37,538 nt of DNA, taken from positions 1 to 37,538 of the forward strand of contig NZ_WWGX01000034.1 in the NCBI RefSeq assembly GCF_009862265.1, written 5' to 3'. The DNA is from Streptomyces sp. SID8352. GTDB taxonomy: Bacteria > Actinomycetota > Actinomycetes > Streptomycetales > Streptomycetaceae. The translations under genes and the position numbers were made by a program. Shown in pieces: positions 19,718-26,470 of the stretch (within the stretch, counting starts at the first letter, position 1; the number at the start of each line of letters is the position of its first letter). The notes beneath the pieces were generated by a model. That model was not told where the DNA came from and searched no databases. It saw only the letters and a program-made list of their open reading frames with translations.

Positions 19718-19887
19718 CCGGACGGCGGACCGGACGGTGACCGGGGCGGCGGACGGCCACCGGACGACACGACCGGACGGCGGGCGGGACGATGACCGGG
19801 CCGCTGCTCCGGCGGCGGCCCCGAGGGTGCCCCGGGCGGTCCCCGGCCCCTCTTCCAGGGCGGACGCCGGCTGTCGGCGGGACCCCT

Positions 19888-19901
19888 TATCGTGCACTCG
19901 C
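19888..19901 (+). promoter_or_regulatory. -10 element for leaderless transcription of the HTH_42 gene
   Basis: TATCGT (19888-19893) matches TANNNT and ends 8 bp before the ATG at 19902; there is no ribosome binding site. Transcription starting at or beside the A of the ATG would give a leaderless message. A -35 element is not evident. Confidence 0.45.
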
Positions 19902-21077
19902 ATGACGACCCTTCCGCCCCCCGCCACGGAACTGTCCGCCGACGAGGCCCGCCGCATCGCCCTGCGCGCCCAGGGCCTGCTCGGCGCCCCCGACCGCCGC
20001 GCGGGCGTCCGCGGCGTCCTCCGCCATCTCGGCGCGGTGCAGCTCGACACCATCTCCGTCCTCGCCCGCTCCCACGAGCTGATCCCCTACGCCCGGCTGG
20101 GCGCGGTGGGCCGTCGGACCGTCGAGGACGCCTACTGGAAGGACACCCGCAGCTTCGAGTACTGGTCGCACGCCGCCTGTCTGCTGCCGGTCGAGGAGTG
20201 GCCCCACTTCGCCTTCCGCCGCCGCGCCCACCGCGACCGCCCGCACTGGAACCACGCGCTCCCCGACGGTGTCTACGAGCAGGTCGTCGGACAGCTGCGG
20301 GCCGAGGGCCCGCTCACCGCGACCGATCTGGGCGGGGCCAAGCGCACCAGCGAGTGGTGGGACTGGTCGGGCACCAAGATCGCCGTCGAACGCGCCCTGA
20401 TGTACGGCGAGGTGGTCTGCGTCGAGCGCCGCGGCTGGAAGCGGGTGTACGACCTCGCCGAGCGCGCCATCCCCGCCGCGCTGCTCCACGACGACCTGGA
20501 CGACGCCGAGTGCGTCCGCCGCCTGGTGGCCCTGGCGGGCCGCGCCCTGGGCGTCGGCACCCGGGCGGACATCGCCGACTACCACCGGCTGCGGGGCGAG
20601 CAGGTCGATGCCGTGATCGCGGACTCGGGCCTGGTGCCGGTGACGGTGGCGGGCTGGGGACGGCCCGCCTGGGCCGACCCCGCGGCCCTGGAGACGGTCC
20701 CGCGCGGCCGGCACCGCACCACGCTGCTGTCGCCGTTCGACTCCCTGGTGTGGGAGCGGGCGCGCACCGAGCGGATCTTCGGCTTCACCCACCGTCTGGA
20801 GGCCTATGTGCCCAAGCAGAAGCGCGTGCACGGCTACTTCGCGATGCCGGTGCTGGCGGGCGGGCGGCTGGTCGGCCGGGTCGACCCGGCCCGCGAGGGC
20901 CGCACGCTGGTCGTCAAGCAGATCACGCTGGACGGTGCCGGGGCGGCCCCGGCGGCGGCCCGCGCGCTGACGGAGGCGGCGAGCTGGGTGGACTGTGTCG
21001 ACGTGCGGCTGGAGCGCGTCGAGGCCCCGGAGCTGCGCGAGCCCCTCACCAGGGAGCTGGCCCGCCTCCTCGGCTGA
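19902..21077 (+). CDS. winged-helix HTH_42 protein, YcaQ/AlkX-like DNA interstrand crosslink glycosylase
   Basis: A 391-residue protein of the HTH_42 superfamily (formerly DUF1006). Characterised members (E. coli YcaQ, also called AlkX, and Streptomyces AlkZ) are DNA glycosylases that unhook alkylation damage and interstrand crosslinks. The diagnostic catalytic motif is QxD in the YcaQ/AlkX branch and QxQ in the AlkZ branch. Here VQLDTISVLARSHE carries Gln47-Leu48-Asp49, placing it in the QxD branch. Other family segments are the YWSHAACLLP block and the TLLSPFDSLVWERARTERIF block before the C-terminal beta-barrel. It lacks a Shine-Dalgarno and has TATCGT just upstream. It converges on a response regulator gene. 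Database entries often call such proteins 'DNA-binding domain-containing'; a regulator role is less likely. Confidence 0.85.
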   Translation: MTTLPPPATELSADEARRIALRAQGLLGAPDRRAGVRGVLRHLGAVQLDTISVLARSHELIPYARLGAVGRRTVEDAYWKDTRSFEYWSHAACLLPVEEWPHFAFRRRAHRDRPHWNHALPDGVYEQVVGQLRAEGPLTATDLGGAKRTSEWWDWSGTKIAVERALMYGEVVCVERRGWKRVYDLAERAIPAALLHDDLDDAECVRRLVALAGRALGVGTRADIADYHRLRGEQVDAVIADSGLVPVTVAGWGRPAWADPAALETVPRGRHRTTLLSPFDSLVWERARTERIFGFTHRLEAYVPKQKRVHGYFAMPVLAGGRLVGRVDPAREGRTLVVKQITLDGAGAAPAAARALTEAASWVDCVDVRLERVEAPELREPLTRELARLLG

Positions 21078-21157
21078 CCGTACGGGGCGGGACCGAAGCG
21101 GACCGGGCCCGGGGCGGCGGAGGCCGGAGCGGAAACCGGGGGCGGCGGCCGGGCGGT

Positions 21158-21250
21158 GGACCCTCCCGGGAGGACGGCCGGGGCGGTCCCGGGAGGGAGG
21201 TGGCGGGACGGTCCCGGGAGGAGCGGCGGCGGGGCGGTCCCGGAGGGGGC
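21158..21250. repeat. 25-26 bp periodic palindromic repeat in a convergent spacer
   Basis: GGTCCCGGGAGG-type blocks occur near 21158-21173 (as the palindrome CCTCCCGGGAGG), 21185-21196, 21210-21221 and 21236-21246. Each has a self-complementary TCCCGGGA core, except the last, which has lost one G. They lie between the convergent DNA glycosylase-like and response regulator genes and could serve as a series of termination hairpins for both directions. Confidence 0.75.
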
Positions 21251-21257
21251 GGCGAGG

Positions 21258-21992
21258 TCAGCGGATCTCCAGGATCTTCTCCCGCATCGCGTACACCACG
21301 GCCTCCATCCGGGAGTGGAGCTGCAACTTCTCCAGGATGTTGCGCACATGGTTCTTCACGGTGTTCTCGGAGATGAACAGCTCCTTGGCGATGTCCCGGT
21401 TGTTCATCCCCGTGGCGACCAGCTTGAGCACCTCCAGCTCGCGGTCGGTGAGGCGGGGCGCGGGCACCAGCCGGCGCTCGTCGGTGCGCTGGATCATCGA
21501 CTTGAACTCGGTGAGCAGCTTCGACGCCATCGACGGGCTGATCTGCGACTGCCCGTCGGCCACCGCGCGGATCGCGGTGGCCACCTCGTCCGTGGAGATC
21601 TCCTTGAGGAGGTAGCCGGTCGCGCCCGCCTTGATCGCGTCGTAGAGGTCGGCCTCCTCGTCGGAGATCGTCAGCATGATGATCTTGGCGCTGGGGGCCA
21701 CCTCCTTGATGGAGGTGCAGGCCTCGATGCCACCCCGCCTGGGCATCCGCACGTCCATCAGGATGATGTCCGGCAGCAGGTCGGCGGCCTTCTCCACGGC
21801 CTCGGCGCCGTCCCCGGCCTCCCCGACGACCTGGATGTCCTCCTCGGCGGCGAGCACGATCTCCAGACCGCGGCGGAACAGGGCGTGGTCGTCCACGACC
21901 AGGACCCTGATCGGTTCCGCCCGCACCGGGCCCCTGCCGACGACATCTTCGTCGACGCATCCGTTCCGCATCGGTCCGAAGCTGTCCGCCAT
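21258..21992 (-). CDS. NarL/FixJ (LuxR-type) response regulator, orphan
   Basis: A 244-residue DNA-binding response regulator. After a 27-residue acidic head, the receiver domain (28-150) has the acidic pair Asp34/Asp35, phosphoacceptor Asp80 (ILMDVRMPR), Thr108 and Lys130. The LuxR helix-turn-helix (about 183-240) contains LTDRELEVLKLVATGMNNRD and ENTVKNHVRNIL. All residues needed for phosphorylation are present. No sensor kinase gene is adjacent, so it is an orphan in this window, as in the equivalent S. coelicolor locus (SCO3008 from memory). The ATG at 21992 follows GGGGGAGGA with short spacing. A small hairpin (GGCCC 22054-22058, GGGCC 22066-22070) lies in the leader. The target genes are unknown. 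Confidence 0.9.
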   Translation of the reverse strand: MADSFGPMRNGCVDEDVVGRGPVRAEPIRVLVVDDHALFRRGLEIVLAAEEDIQVVGEAGDGAEAVEKAADLLPDIILMDVRMPRRGGIEACTSIKEVAPSAKIIMLTISDEEADLYDAIKAGATGYLLKEISTDEVATAIRAVADGQSQISPSMASKLLTEFKSMIQRTDERRLVPAPRLTDRELEVLKLVATGMNNRDIAKELFISENTVKNHVRNILEKLQLHSRMEAVVYAMREKILEIR

Positions 21993-22169
21993 CGTTCCTC
22001 CCCCTGAAGGCTGTGGCCCCCGCGTGGTCCTGAGCCATCGCCAACCCAGAGCAAAGGCCCACGTGTTGGGCCGTTTGCGGTCATGATTCCATGTCCGGGC
22101 GACCCCGGAGCGACGGAACGGCCCGCCGAGTGGTAGCACACCCGGGCGGACCGTCGCACGGCGTCGCAC

Positions 22170-22213
22170 ACCGGTGCCCCCGGGGGGGCGCACACGCCGC
22201 CGGGGGCACCGGT
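22170..22213 (-). terminator. stem-loop terminator after hpf
   Basis: A perfect 14-bp inverted repeat (ACCGGTGCCCCCGG at 22170-22183, complement at 22200-22213), with an inner GGCG/CGCC stem, begins 22 bp beyond the hpf stop. It has no T-run. Confidence 0.68.
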
Positions 22214-22235
22214 ACCGCGGTCTTCACGGGCGTCG

Positions 22236-22928
22236 TCAGCCGCCGAGCGCGTCACCAGCCTCCGGAGCGGGCTCCAGGGCGACCATCGTGTCCGTGCTCA
22301 GGTGGATCACACCGTAGTCGTACGCGTGCCGTCGGTAGACGACGCTGGGCTCCTTGGACTCGGAGTCGACGAACAGATAGAAGTCGTGCCCGACCAGCTC
22401 CATCTCGTAGAGCGCCTGGTCCAGGCTCATCGGGGCCGCGACGTGGGTCTTCTCGCGCACGACCAGCGGGCCGTCGCCCTGCACCTCCAGCGATCCGATC
22501 CTCTTCGTCGGCACGCCCTCCTCGGCCCGCGGCTCCACGAGGGCCCCGTTGCCGTTGAGCGTCGCCGCGTCGGGGACGCGGTCGGCGACCTCCGCCGCCG
22601 GGATCCGGCGCGTCCCGCGCCGCGAGTACCGCTTGTCGTGCTGCTTGCGCAGCCGGGCGCCGAGCTTCTCCGCGGCCAGGTCGAGCGCCGCGTACGCGTC
22701 ACTCGCCGCCGCCTCCGCCCGGATCACCGGACCGCGCGAGCGGAGCGTGATCTCCACCCGGTCGCTGCGGTCGGCCTGACGGGGGTTGGGCTCCTTGGAC
22801 ACCTCGACGTCGAGGCTGATCACCTTGCCATCGAGCTTCTGGATCTTCTCCAGGTTCAGCTTCTCGGCCACGTGCTTCCGGAACCGCTCGGGCACCTCGG
22901 TCTTGCGGCCCTTGACGACGATGTCCAC
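22236..22928 (-). CDS. hpf: ribosome hibernation promoting factor, long form
   Basis: A 230-residue protein that dimerises 70S ribosomes into inactive 100S particles during slow growth. The N-terminal S30AE/RaiA domain (about 1-100) begins VDIVVKGRKTEVPERF and includes the basic stretch ARLRKQHDKRYSRRG. A linker follows, then the C-terminal dimerisation domain of long HPF (about 155-215) with VREKTHVAAPMSLDQAL and HDFYLFVD. The GTG at 22928 is chosen by family alignment and by GGAG 6 nt upstream. The leader is long if the promoter proposed at 23145-23174 is correct. It lies between the orphan regulator and comF, in the conserved actinobacterial order beside secA. Confidence 0.95.
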   Translation of the reverse strand: MDIVVKGRKTEVPERFRKHVAEKLNLEKIQKLDGKVISLDVEVSKEPNPRQADRSDRVEITLRSRGPVIRAEAAASDAYAALDLAAEKLGARLRKQHDKRYSRRGTRRIPAAEVADRVPDAATLNGNGALVEPRAEEGVPTKRIGSLEVQGDGPLVVREKTHVAAPMSLDQALYEMELVGHDFYLFVDSESKEPSVVYRRHAYDYGVIHLSTDTMVALEPAPEAGDALGG

Positions 22929-23244
22929 GCAGAACTCCGTTCCCGGATCGCTCCGCTCCGACGGCGGAGCGTCTCCCTTTCGCACCAGATTCCGGTAGGC
23001 CCCGGAACCTCGGACTCGGTGACTTCCACCTCCTCCCCCGCGGGCGGGTTCTCCACGCCACCAATGCGGGTGATGAACGGCGAATACCCGCGGCACGGCA
23101 TAGTCATTCAGGGAGGTCTGGCCTGCGGCTTTTCCTCTGAACCGAACATATCTCGACCGGAGGCGAATCGTCACCCTCTACTGCCGCGTACCTCCGTTCC
23201 GATGAAATCGGACCCTCATTACCTGCAACGTCAGAAGTTCTTCA
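22929..23244. other. hpf leader and promoter spacer, locally AT-rich
   Basis: A 316-bp non-coding region between the comF stop and the hpf start. About 23090-23270 has clearly lower GC than anything else in the window outside the rRNA end, marking regulatory DNA. The hpf-proximal 160 bp hold a purine-rich GGGGGAGGAGG tract on the minus strand that has no matching start codon for hpf. Confidence 0.65.
23145..23174 (-). promoter_or_regulatory. hpf: candidate housekeeping-type promoter for hpf
   Basis: On the minus strand a -35-like GTGACG (23169-23174) and a -10 TATGTT (23145-23150) are separated by 18 bp. The predicted start is near 23138, giving a leader of about 210 nt. Confidence 0.5.
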
Positions 23245-24126
23245 TCAGTTCCGGTTTATTTCAAAGGAATCCGGTGAAGCGGCGACGACGGCCGCGCCGG
23301 TCACCACCTCCGCCACCGCGCGGACCACCGCACCACCTCCGTCCGGACCGGCCGTCCCCGGCCGTTCCCTCCGTTCCTCTCTGCCTTCCCCCGTCCCCGG
23401 GGTGTACACAGGCGATCTCCCCCTTACCGACCGGTATGCGTCGCTCCCGCCGCTCCGCTCGCGCACGGCGGCCCGCACGGCGCGCGCCGCCTCCGCCAGC
23501 GAGGCGCCCGTGGTCATCAGATCGTCGACGAGGACGACCGGGCCCGCCCCGCACAGCAGCCCCGCCCCGCCCGGGGAGACCGCCAGCGCGCCGGCCAGAT
23601 TGTCCCGCCGGTGCCGCGCGCCCAGCCCGGCCTGGTCGGCCACCGCCCGCCGCTGCCCCAGCACGGCGAGGACCCGGGCCGGGGTCCCGCCGCGCCGCAG
23701 CTCGCCCGCCGCGGCCAGGGCGATGCGCCGCGCCGGATCGTGTCCCCTGGCCCGCACCGCGCGGCGCGCCGAGGGCACCGGCACCAGCACCACCGGCGCC
23801 CGCCACCCCGCGCCCCGGTCCCCCGCCCACGCCCCGGGCAGCCCGGCCCGCACGGCTCCCGCCAGCGCCGCGCCGAGCGGGACCGCCAGGGGCAGCGCGC
23901 CCCGCTCCTTGTGCGCCAGCAGCACCGCCCGCACCTCGTCCCCGTACCGGGCCGCCGCGTGCACCACCGGCAGGCCGGGCGGCGCGGGCCGCGGCCGGAC
24001 CCGGCCGGGCGCCGACCCGCCCAGCGCCGCCCGGCACCGGCGGCACAGCACCGTACGGGCCCTGCCGCAGCCGGCGCACTCGGTCGGCAGCACCAGGTCC
24101 TCCAACTCCCGCCACCATCCGCTCAT
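23245..24126 (-). CDS. comF: ComF family protein (phosphoribosyltransferase fold)
   Basis: A 293-residue protein. The N-terminus carries a four-cysteine zinc-finger-like motif (CAGCGRA...CRRC, Cys17-Cys31), and the PRPP-binding loop is VVLVDDLMTTGAS (197-209). ComF proteins are linked to DNA uptake in Bacillus and Haemophilus; in actinobacteria the role is unproven. Between the helix after the PRPP loop and the last strand (GAAVVAAS) there is an insertion of about 50 low-complexity residues (about 224-273). The last codons (SFEINRN) use TTT and ATA, rare in this genome. No strong Shine-Dalgarno precedes the ATG at 24126. Two DnaA boxes lie 40-62 bp upstream. Confidence 0.85.
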   Translation of the reverse strand: MSGWWRELEDLVLPTECAGCGRARTVLCRRCRAALGGSAPGRVRPRPAPPGLPVVHAAARYGDEVRAVLLAHKERGALPLAVPLGAALAGAVRAGLPGAWAGDRGAGWRAPVVLVPVPSARRAVRARGHDPARRIALAAAGELRRGGTPARVLAVLGQRRAVADQAGLGARHRRDNLAGALAVSPGGAGLLCGAGPVVLVDDLMTTGASLAEAARAVRAAVRERSGGSDAYRSVRGRSPVYTPGTGEGREERRERPGTAGPDGGGAVVRAVAEVVTGAAVVAASPDSFEINRN

Positions 24127-24511
24127 GGCCCCACTGTGCCAACGCCCCGGACGCCCGGCCACCCCTGTGGAAAACCCCCTGTGGACAACTCGGCGGACGG
24201 CAGGAAGCGGCACTTCGGCATGGTGTCCGCGCACCGGACCGCGCCTTCCCGGCAGGAGCCCGGACGCCCGGCCCGGCAGCCGCCCCGGCCGCCCGGCGGG
24301 CGCCCGCCCGGCGGCCCCCCCGGCGGGACGCCCGGGCCTCCCGGTCGGACACCCGGGCCCTTCCCGGCGGACTCCGACCGCCCTCCCGGCCGCACACCCG
24401 GGCACGCCCCGCCTCCGCCCGGCCGACGCACGCCCGGCACCCCGGCCCCGCCCGCCCAGGACGGCCCCGCGCCCGTCACCCGGGGCCCCGCGCCCCGCCC
24501 CGTCGCGCGGA
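24127..24511. other. spacer between lpqB and comF with DnaA boxes and CCCGG repeats
   Basis: This 385-bp non-coding region holds two DnaA boxes close to comF (listed separately). About 24240-24480 is a low-complexity, CCCGG-rich tract with loose 10-14 bp periodicity. No convincing terminator for lpqB is seen. Several frames are open, but none is protein-like. Confidence 0.65.
24166..24188 (-). promoter_or_regulatory. pair of DnaA boxes upstream of comF
   Basis: On the minus strand TTGTCCACA (24180-24188) is a perfect match to the Streptomyces DnaA box. TTTTCCACA (24166-24174) differs from it by one base and lies in the same orientation, 14 bp apart start to start. The pair is 40 bp from the comF start, where DnaA binding could affect transcription. 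Confidence 0.7.
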
Positions 24512-26470
24512 TCAGCCCGGATAGACCGGCGCCGTCCCCTCCGCGACCTTCTGCCACTGCATCCCGGAGGGCAGCCGCACGATGAGGTTCTCGGAGTAGG
24601 CCACCAGGGGCCGCCGCTCGTCCTCGGTCGAGGCGATCTCCTTGACCCCGGTCAGCGCGGCGGGCACCGACGCCTCGGGGGTGGAGCCGTCCACCTGGAC
24701 GTAGCCGATCTGCTGCACGCCGCCGCGCTCGCGCCCGGCCACCACCAGACGGCTGTCACCGGCCCAGGACATGGCCGTGACCTCCTCCAGCTCCGGTGTC
24801 GCGGTGCGCAGCCCGACCACGGCGACCCGCGGCTCCTCGGCCGGCCGCTGGTCCCGCTCGATCCGTCCGATGAGCAGCGACCGCCGGCCGCCGTCCTCCA
24901 CGATCAGCGCGATCCGCACCCCGTCGGCGGCCACCCGCACCGCCGTGATGCGCCCCTTCAGCCCCGGCGTCCGCACCTGCACCGGATCCCCGGCGCCGTC
25001 CTTGAGCAGCAGCAGCCGCGGCGACTCCGGGTCGCGGTCGGCGATCCACAGCCCGCCCCGCGCGTCCCAGCTCGGCGCCGTCAGCCGGTCCTGCTCGGTC
25101 CGGCCCCCGCTGGACAGCACGGGCTCCCCGCGCGAACCGCCCGGCACGAGCGTCCCGACGTACAGATGGCGCCCGTCGAGGCCGGTCGCGGCCGCCGTGC
25201 GCTCGTCGCGCGAGACCGCCACCGACCGCAGGGACGTGGCGCCCTCGCCGAGCGCGCCGGGCACCGGTTCGGCCCGGTTGGCGTTGCCGCCCGCGGCGAT
25301 CCGCACCAGCCGGTGCTTGCCGTCGAGGAAGTAGAGATGGTCCGGCCGGTGCGCGGAGCCGCGCGTGGCCACCGCGTCCGCCCGGTCCCCGGACAGCTCG
25401 CAGACCCGGCGCCCGCCCGAGGTCAGCTCGACCTCGTCGACCGCCGGGGTCACCCCGCGCAGCGTGAAGAGGAGCTGGGCCGCCATCTCGTGGCACTGGC
25501 TCGCGCCGACGCGGGCCGCCCGGTCGTTCAGCGGCACCGTCAGCCGGTTGCGGTCGTCGGGCGTCAGCGCGGTGACGCCGTCGGCGAGCGCCGTGCCGCT
25601 CGGGAAGCCGGACCGCACCACCGGGCCGAGCGCCCGGGCCGGACCGCTGATCAGGGACCGCACCACCTGGGTCATCGGGTCCACGAGCCGACGCACGTAG
25701 ACGGGGTCGGCGACGGCCGCCGGCTGCCGGGGCGTCTCCTCCCCGGTCTGCGGACCGCTGTTCGCGGCGAAGTAGTACTTGTTGACCGACATGTAGGTGC
25801 GCTGGAAGTCCGACTTGCCCATGACGACGCCCTGCGGCAGCGCGTCGATGCGCCACTGCCGGGTCTTGCTGTCCTTGGTGAGGTGCACCGACTGGCGGTA
25901 CGTGCCCCGCGCCGGCGTGTACGACTGCCGCGCGTCCACCGTGGCGACCCGGGTGCCGGTGAGGGTGACGGCGTAGTCGCCCGTCTGCTCCCGGTTGCCC
26001 GGCGGCTCCGCCTCGGTGCTGGGGCCGCCCGCGAGCACCGTGGTGGTCGCCTCCGGCCGCCAGGTCCGCGACGCGTCGGGGGTCAGGTACTTGCGGGCCG
26101 TCTCGAACCGGGGATCGTTGCTGGTCAGGGCCTCCAGGAAGCCCTGCACGATCGCGGACGGCGGGGCACCGTCGGCAGGGGGCATCGCGAACACCCGCAC
26201 CTGAGGGTCCTGTCGCGGTGTCGACTCCACGCCGCGCAGGTCCCCCCGGTCGGGCATCGACGCGCAGCCGGACAGCAGGACGGCACCGCAGACCGCGTAC
26301 GCCGCCGCGCGGCCCGCCTTCCCCCGGCCGCCGGACCGGCCGCCGGTCCGGCCCCCCAAGACCCCGCCCCGGAGGTCGGCGGTTCCGTCCCCGCGCCCGG
26401 CGCCGAGGTCCCGCCCGTCGCCGCGCGTGCCCCGGTGCCCGGTGCCCGCGCTCCGGCGGTCAGCGCCCAC
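24512..26470 (-). CDS. lpqB: lipoprotein LpqB (MtrB-associated, GerMN and beta-propeller domains)
   Basis: A 652-residue membrane-anchored lipoprotein, known in mycobacteria to bind the MtrB sensor and affect MtrA phosphorylation. The lipobox is LLSGC with Cys69; the mature part has an N-terminal domain, a GerMN (sporulation-germination) domain around the middle, and a C-terminal LpqB beta-propeller with VAVSRDERTAAATG and ALIVEDGGRRSLLIG strands. The GTG at 26470 is chosen because GGGGGAGG lies 6 nt upstream; it overlaps the mtrB stop by 11 bp. This gives an unusually long 50-residue Arg/Gly-rich head before the hydrophobic core, and no alternative start with a good site is seen. It is the third gene of the mtrA-mtrB-lpqB operon. 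Confidence 0.94.
   Translation of the reverse strand: MGADRRSAGTGHRGTRGDGRDLGAGRGDGTADLRGGVLGGRTGGRSGGRGKAGRAAAYAVCGAVLLSGCASMPDRGDLRGVESTPRQDPQVRVFAMPPADGAPPSAIVQGFLEALTSNDPRFETARKYLTPDASRTWRPEATTTVLAGGPSTEAEPPGNREQTGDYAVTLTGTRVATVDARQSYTPARGTYRQSVHLTKDSKTRQWRIDALPQGVVMGKSDFQRTYMSVNKYYFAANSGPQTGEETPRQPAAVADPVYVRRLVDPMTQVVRSLISGPARALGPVVRSGFPSGTALADGVTALTPDDRNRLTVPLNDRAARVGASQCHEMAAQLLFTLRGVTPAVDEVELTSGGRRVCELSGDRADAVATRGSAHRPDHLYFLDGKHRLVRIAAGGNANRAEPVPGALGEGATSLRSVAVSRDERTAAATGLDGRHLYVGTLVPGGSRGEPVLSSGGRTEQDRLTAPSWDARGGLWIADRDPESPRLLLLKDGAGDPVQVRTPGLKGRITAVRVAADGVRIALIVEDGGRRSLLIGRIERDQRPAEEPRVAVVGLRTATPELEEVTAMSWAGDSRLVVAGRERGGVQQIGYVQVDGSTPEASVPAALTGVKEIASTEDERRPLVAYSENLIVRLPSGMQWQKVAEGTAPVYPG

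Noticed and set aside
19902..21077. Transcriptional regulator, from the winged-helix label
   Set aside because: The QLD catalytic motif and HTH_42 architecture match DNA glycosylases; no effector domain is present.
22856..23107. A small upstream ORF in the hpf leader
   Set aside because: No ribosome site with proper spacing and no conservation can be judged; the frame runs into hpf out of frame.
24166..24188. A chromosomal replication origin
   Set aside because: Only two DnaA boxes and no dnaA-dnaN genes; Streptomyces oriC has many more boxes. A regulatory or titration site is more likely.
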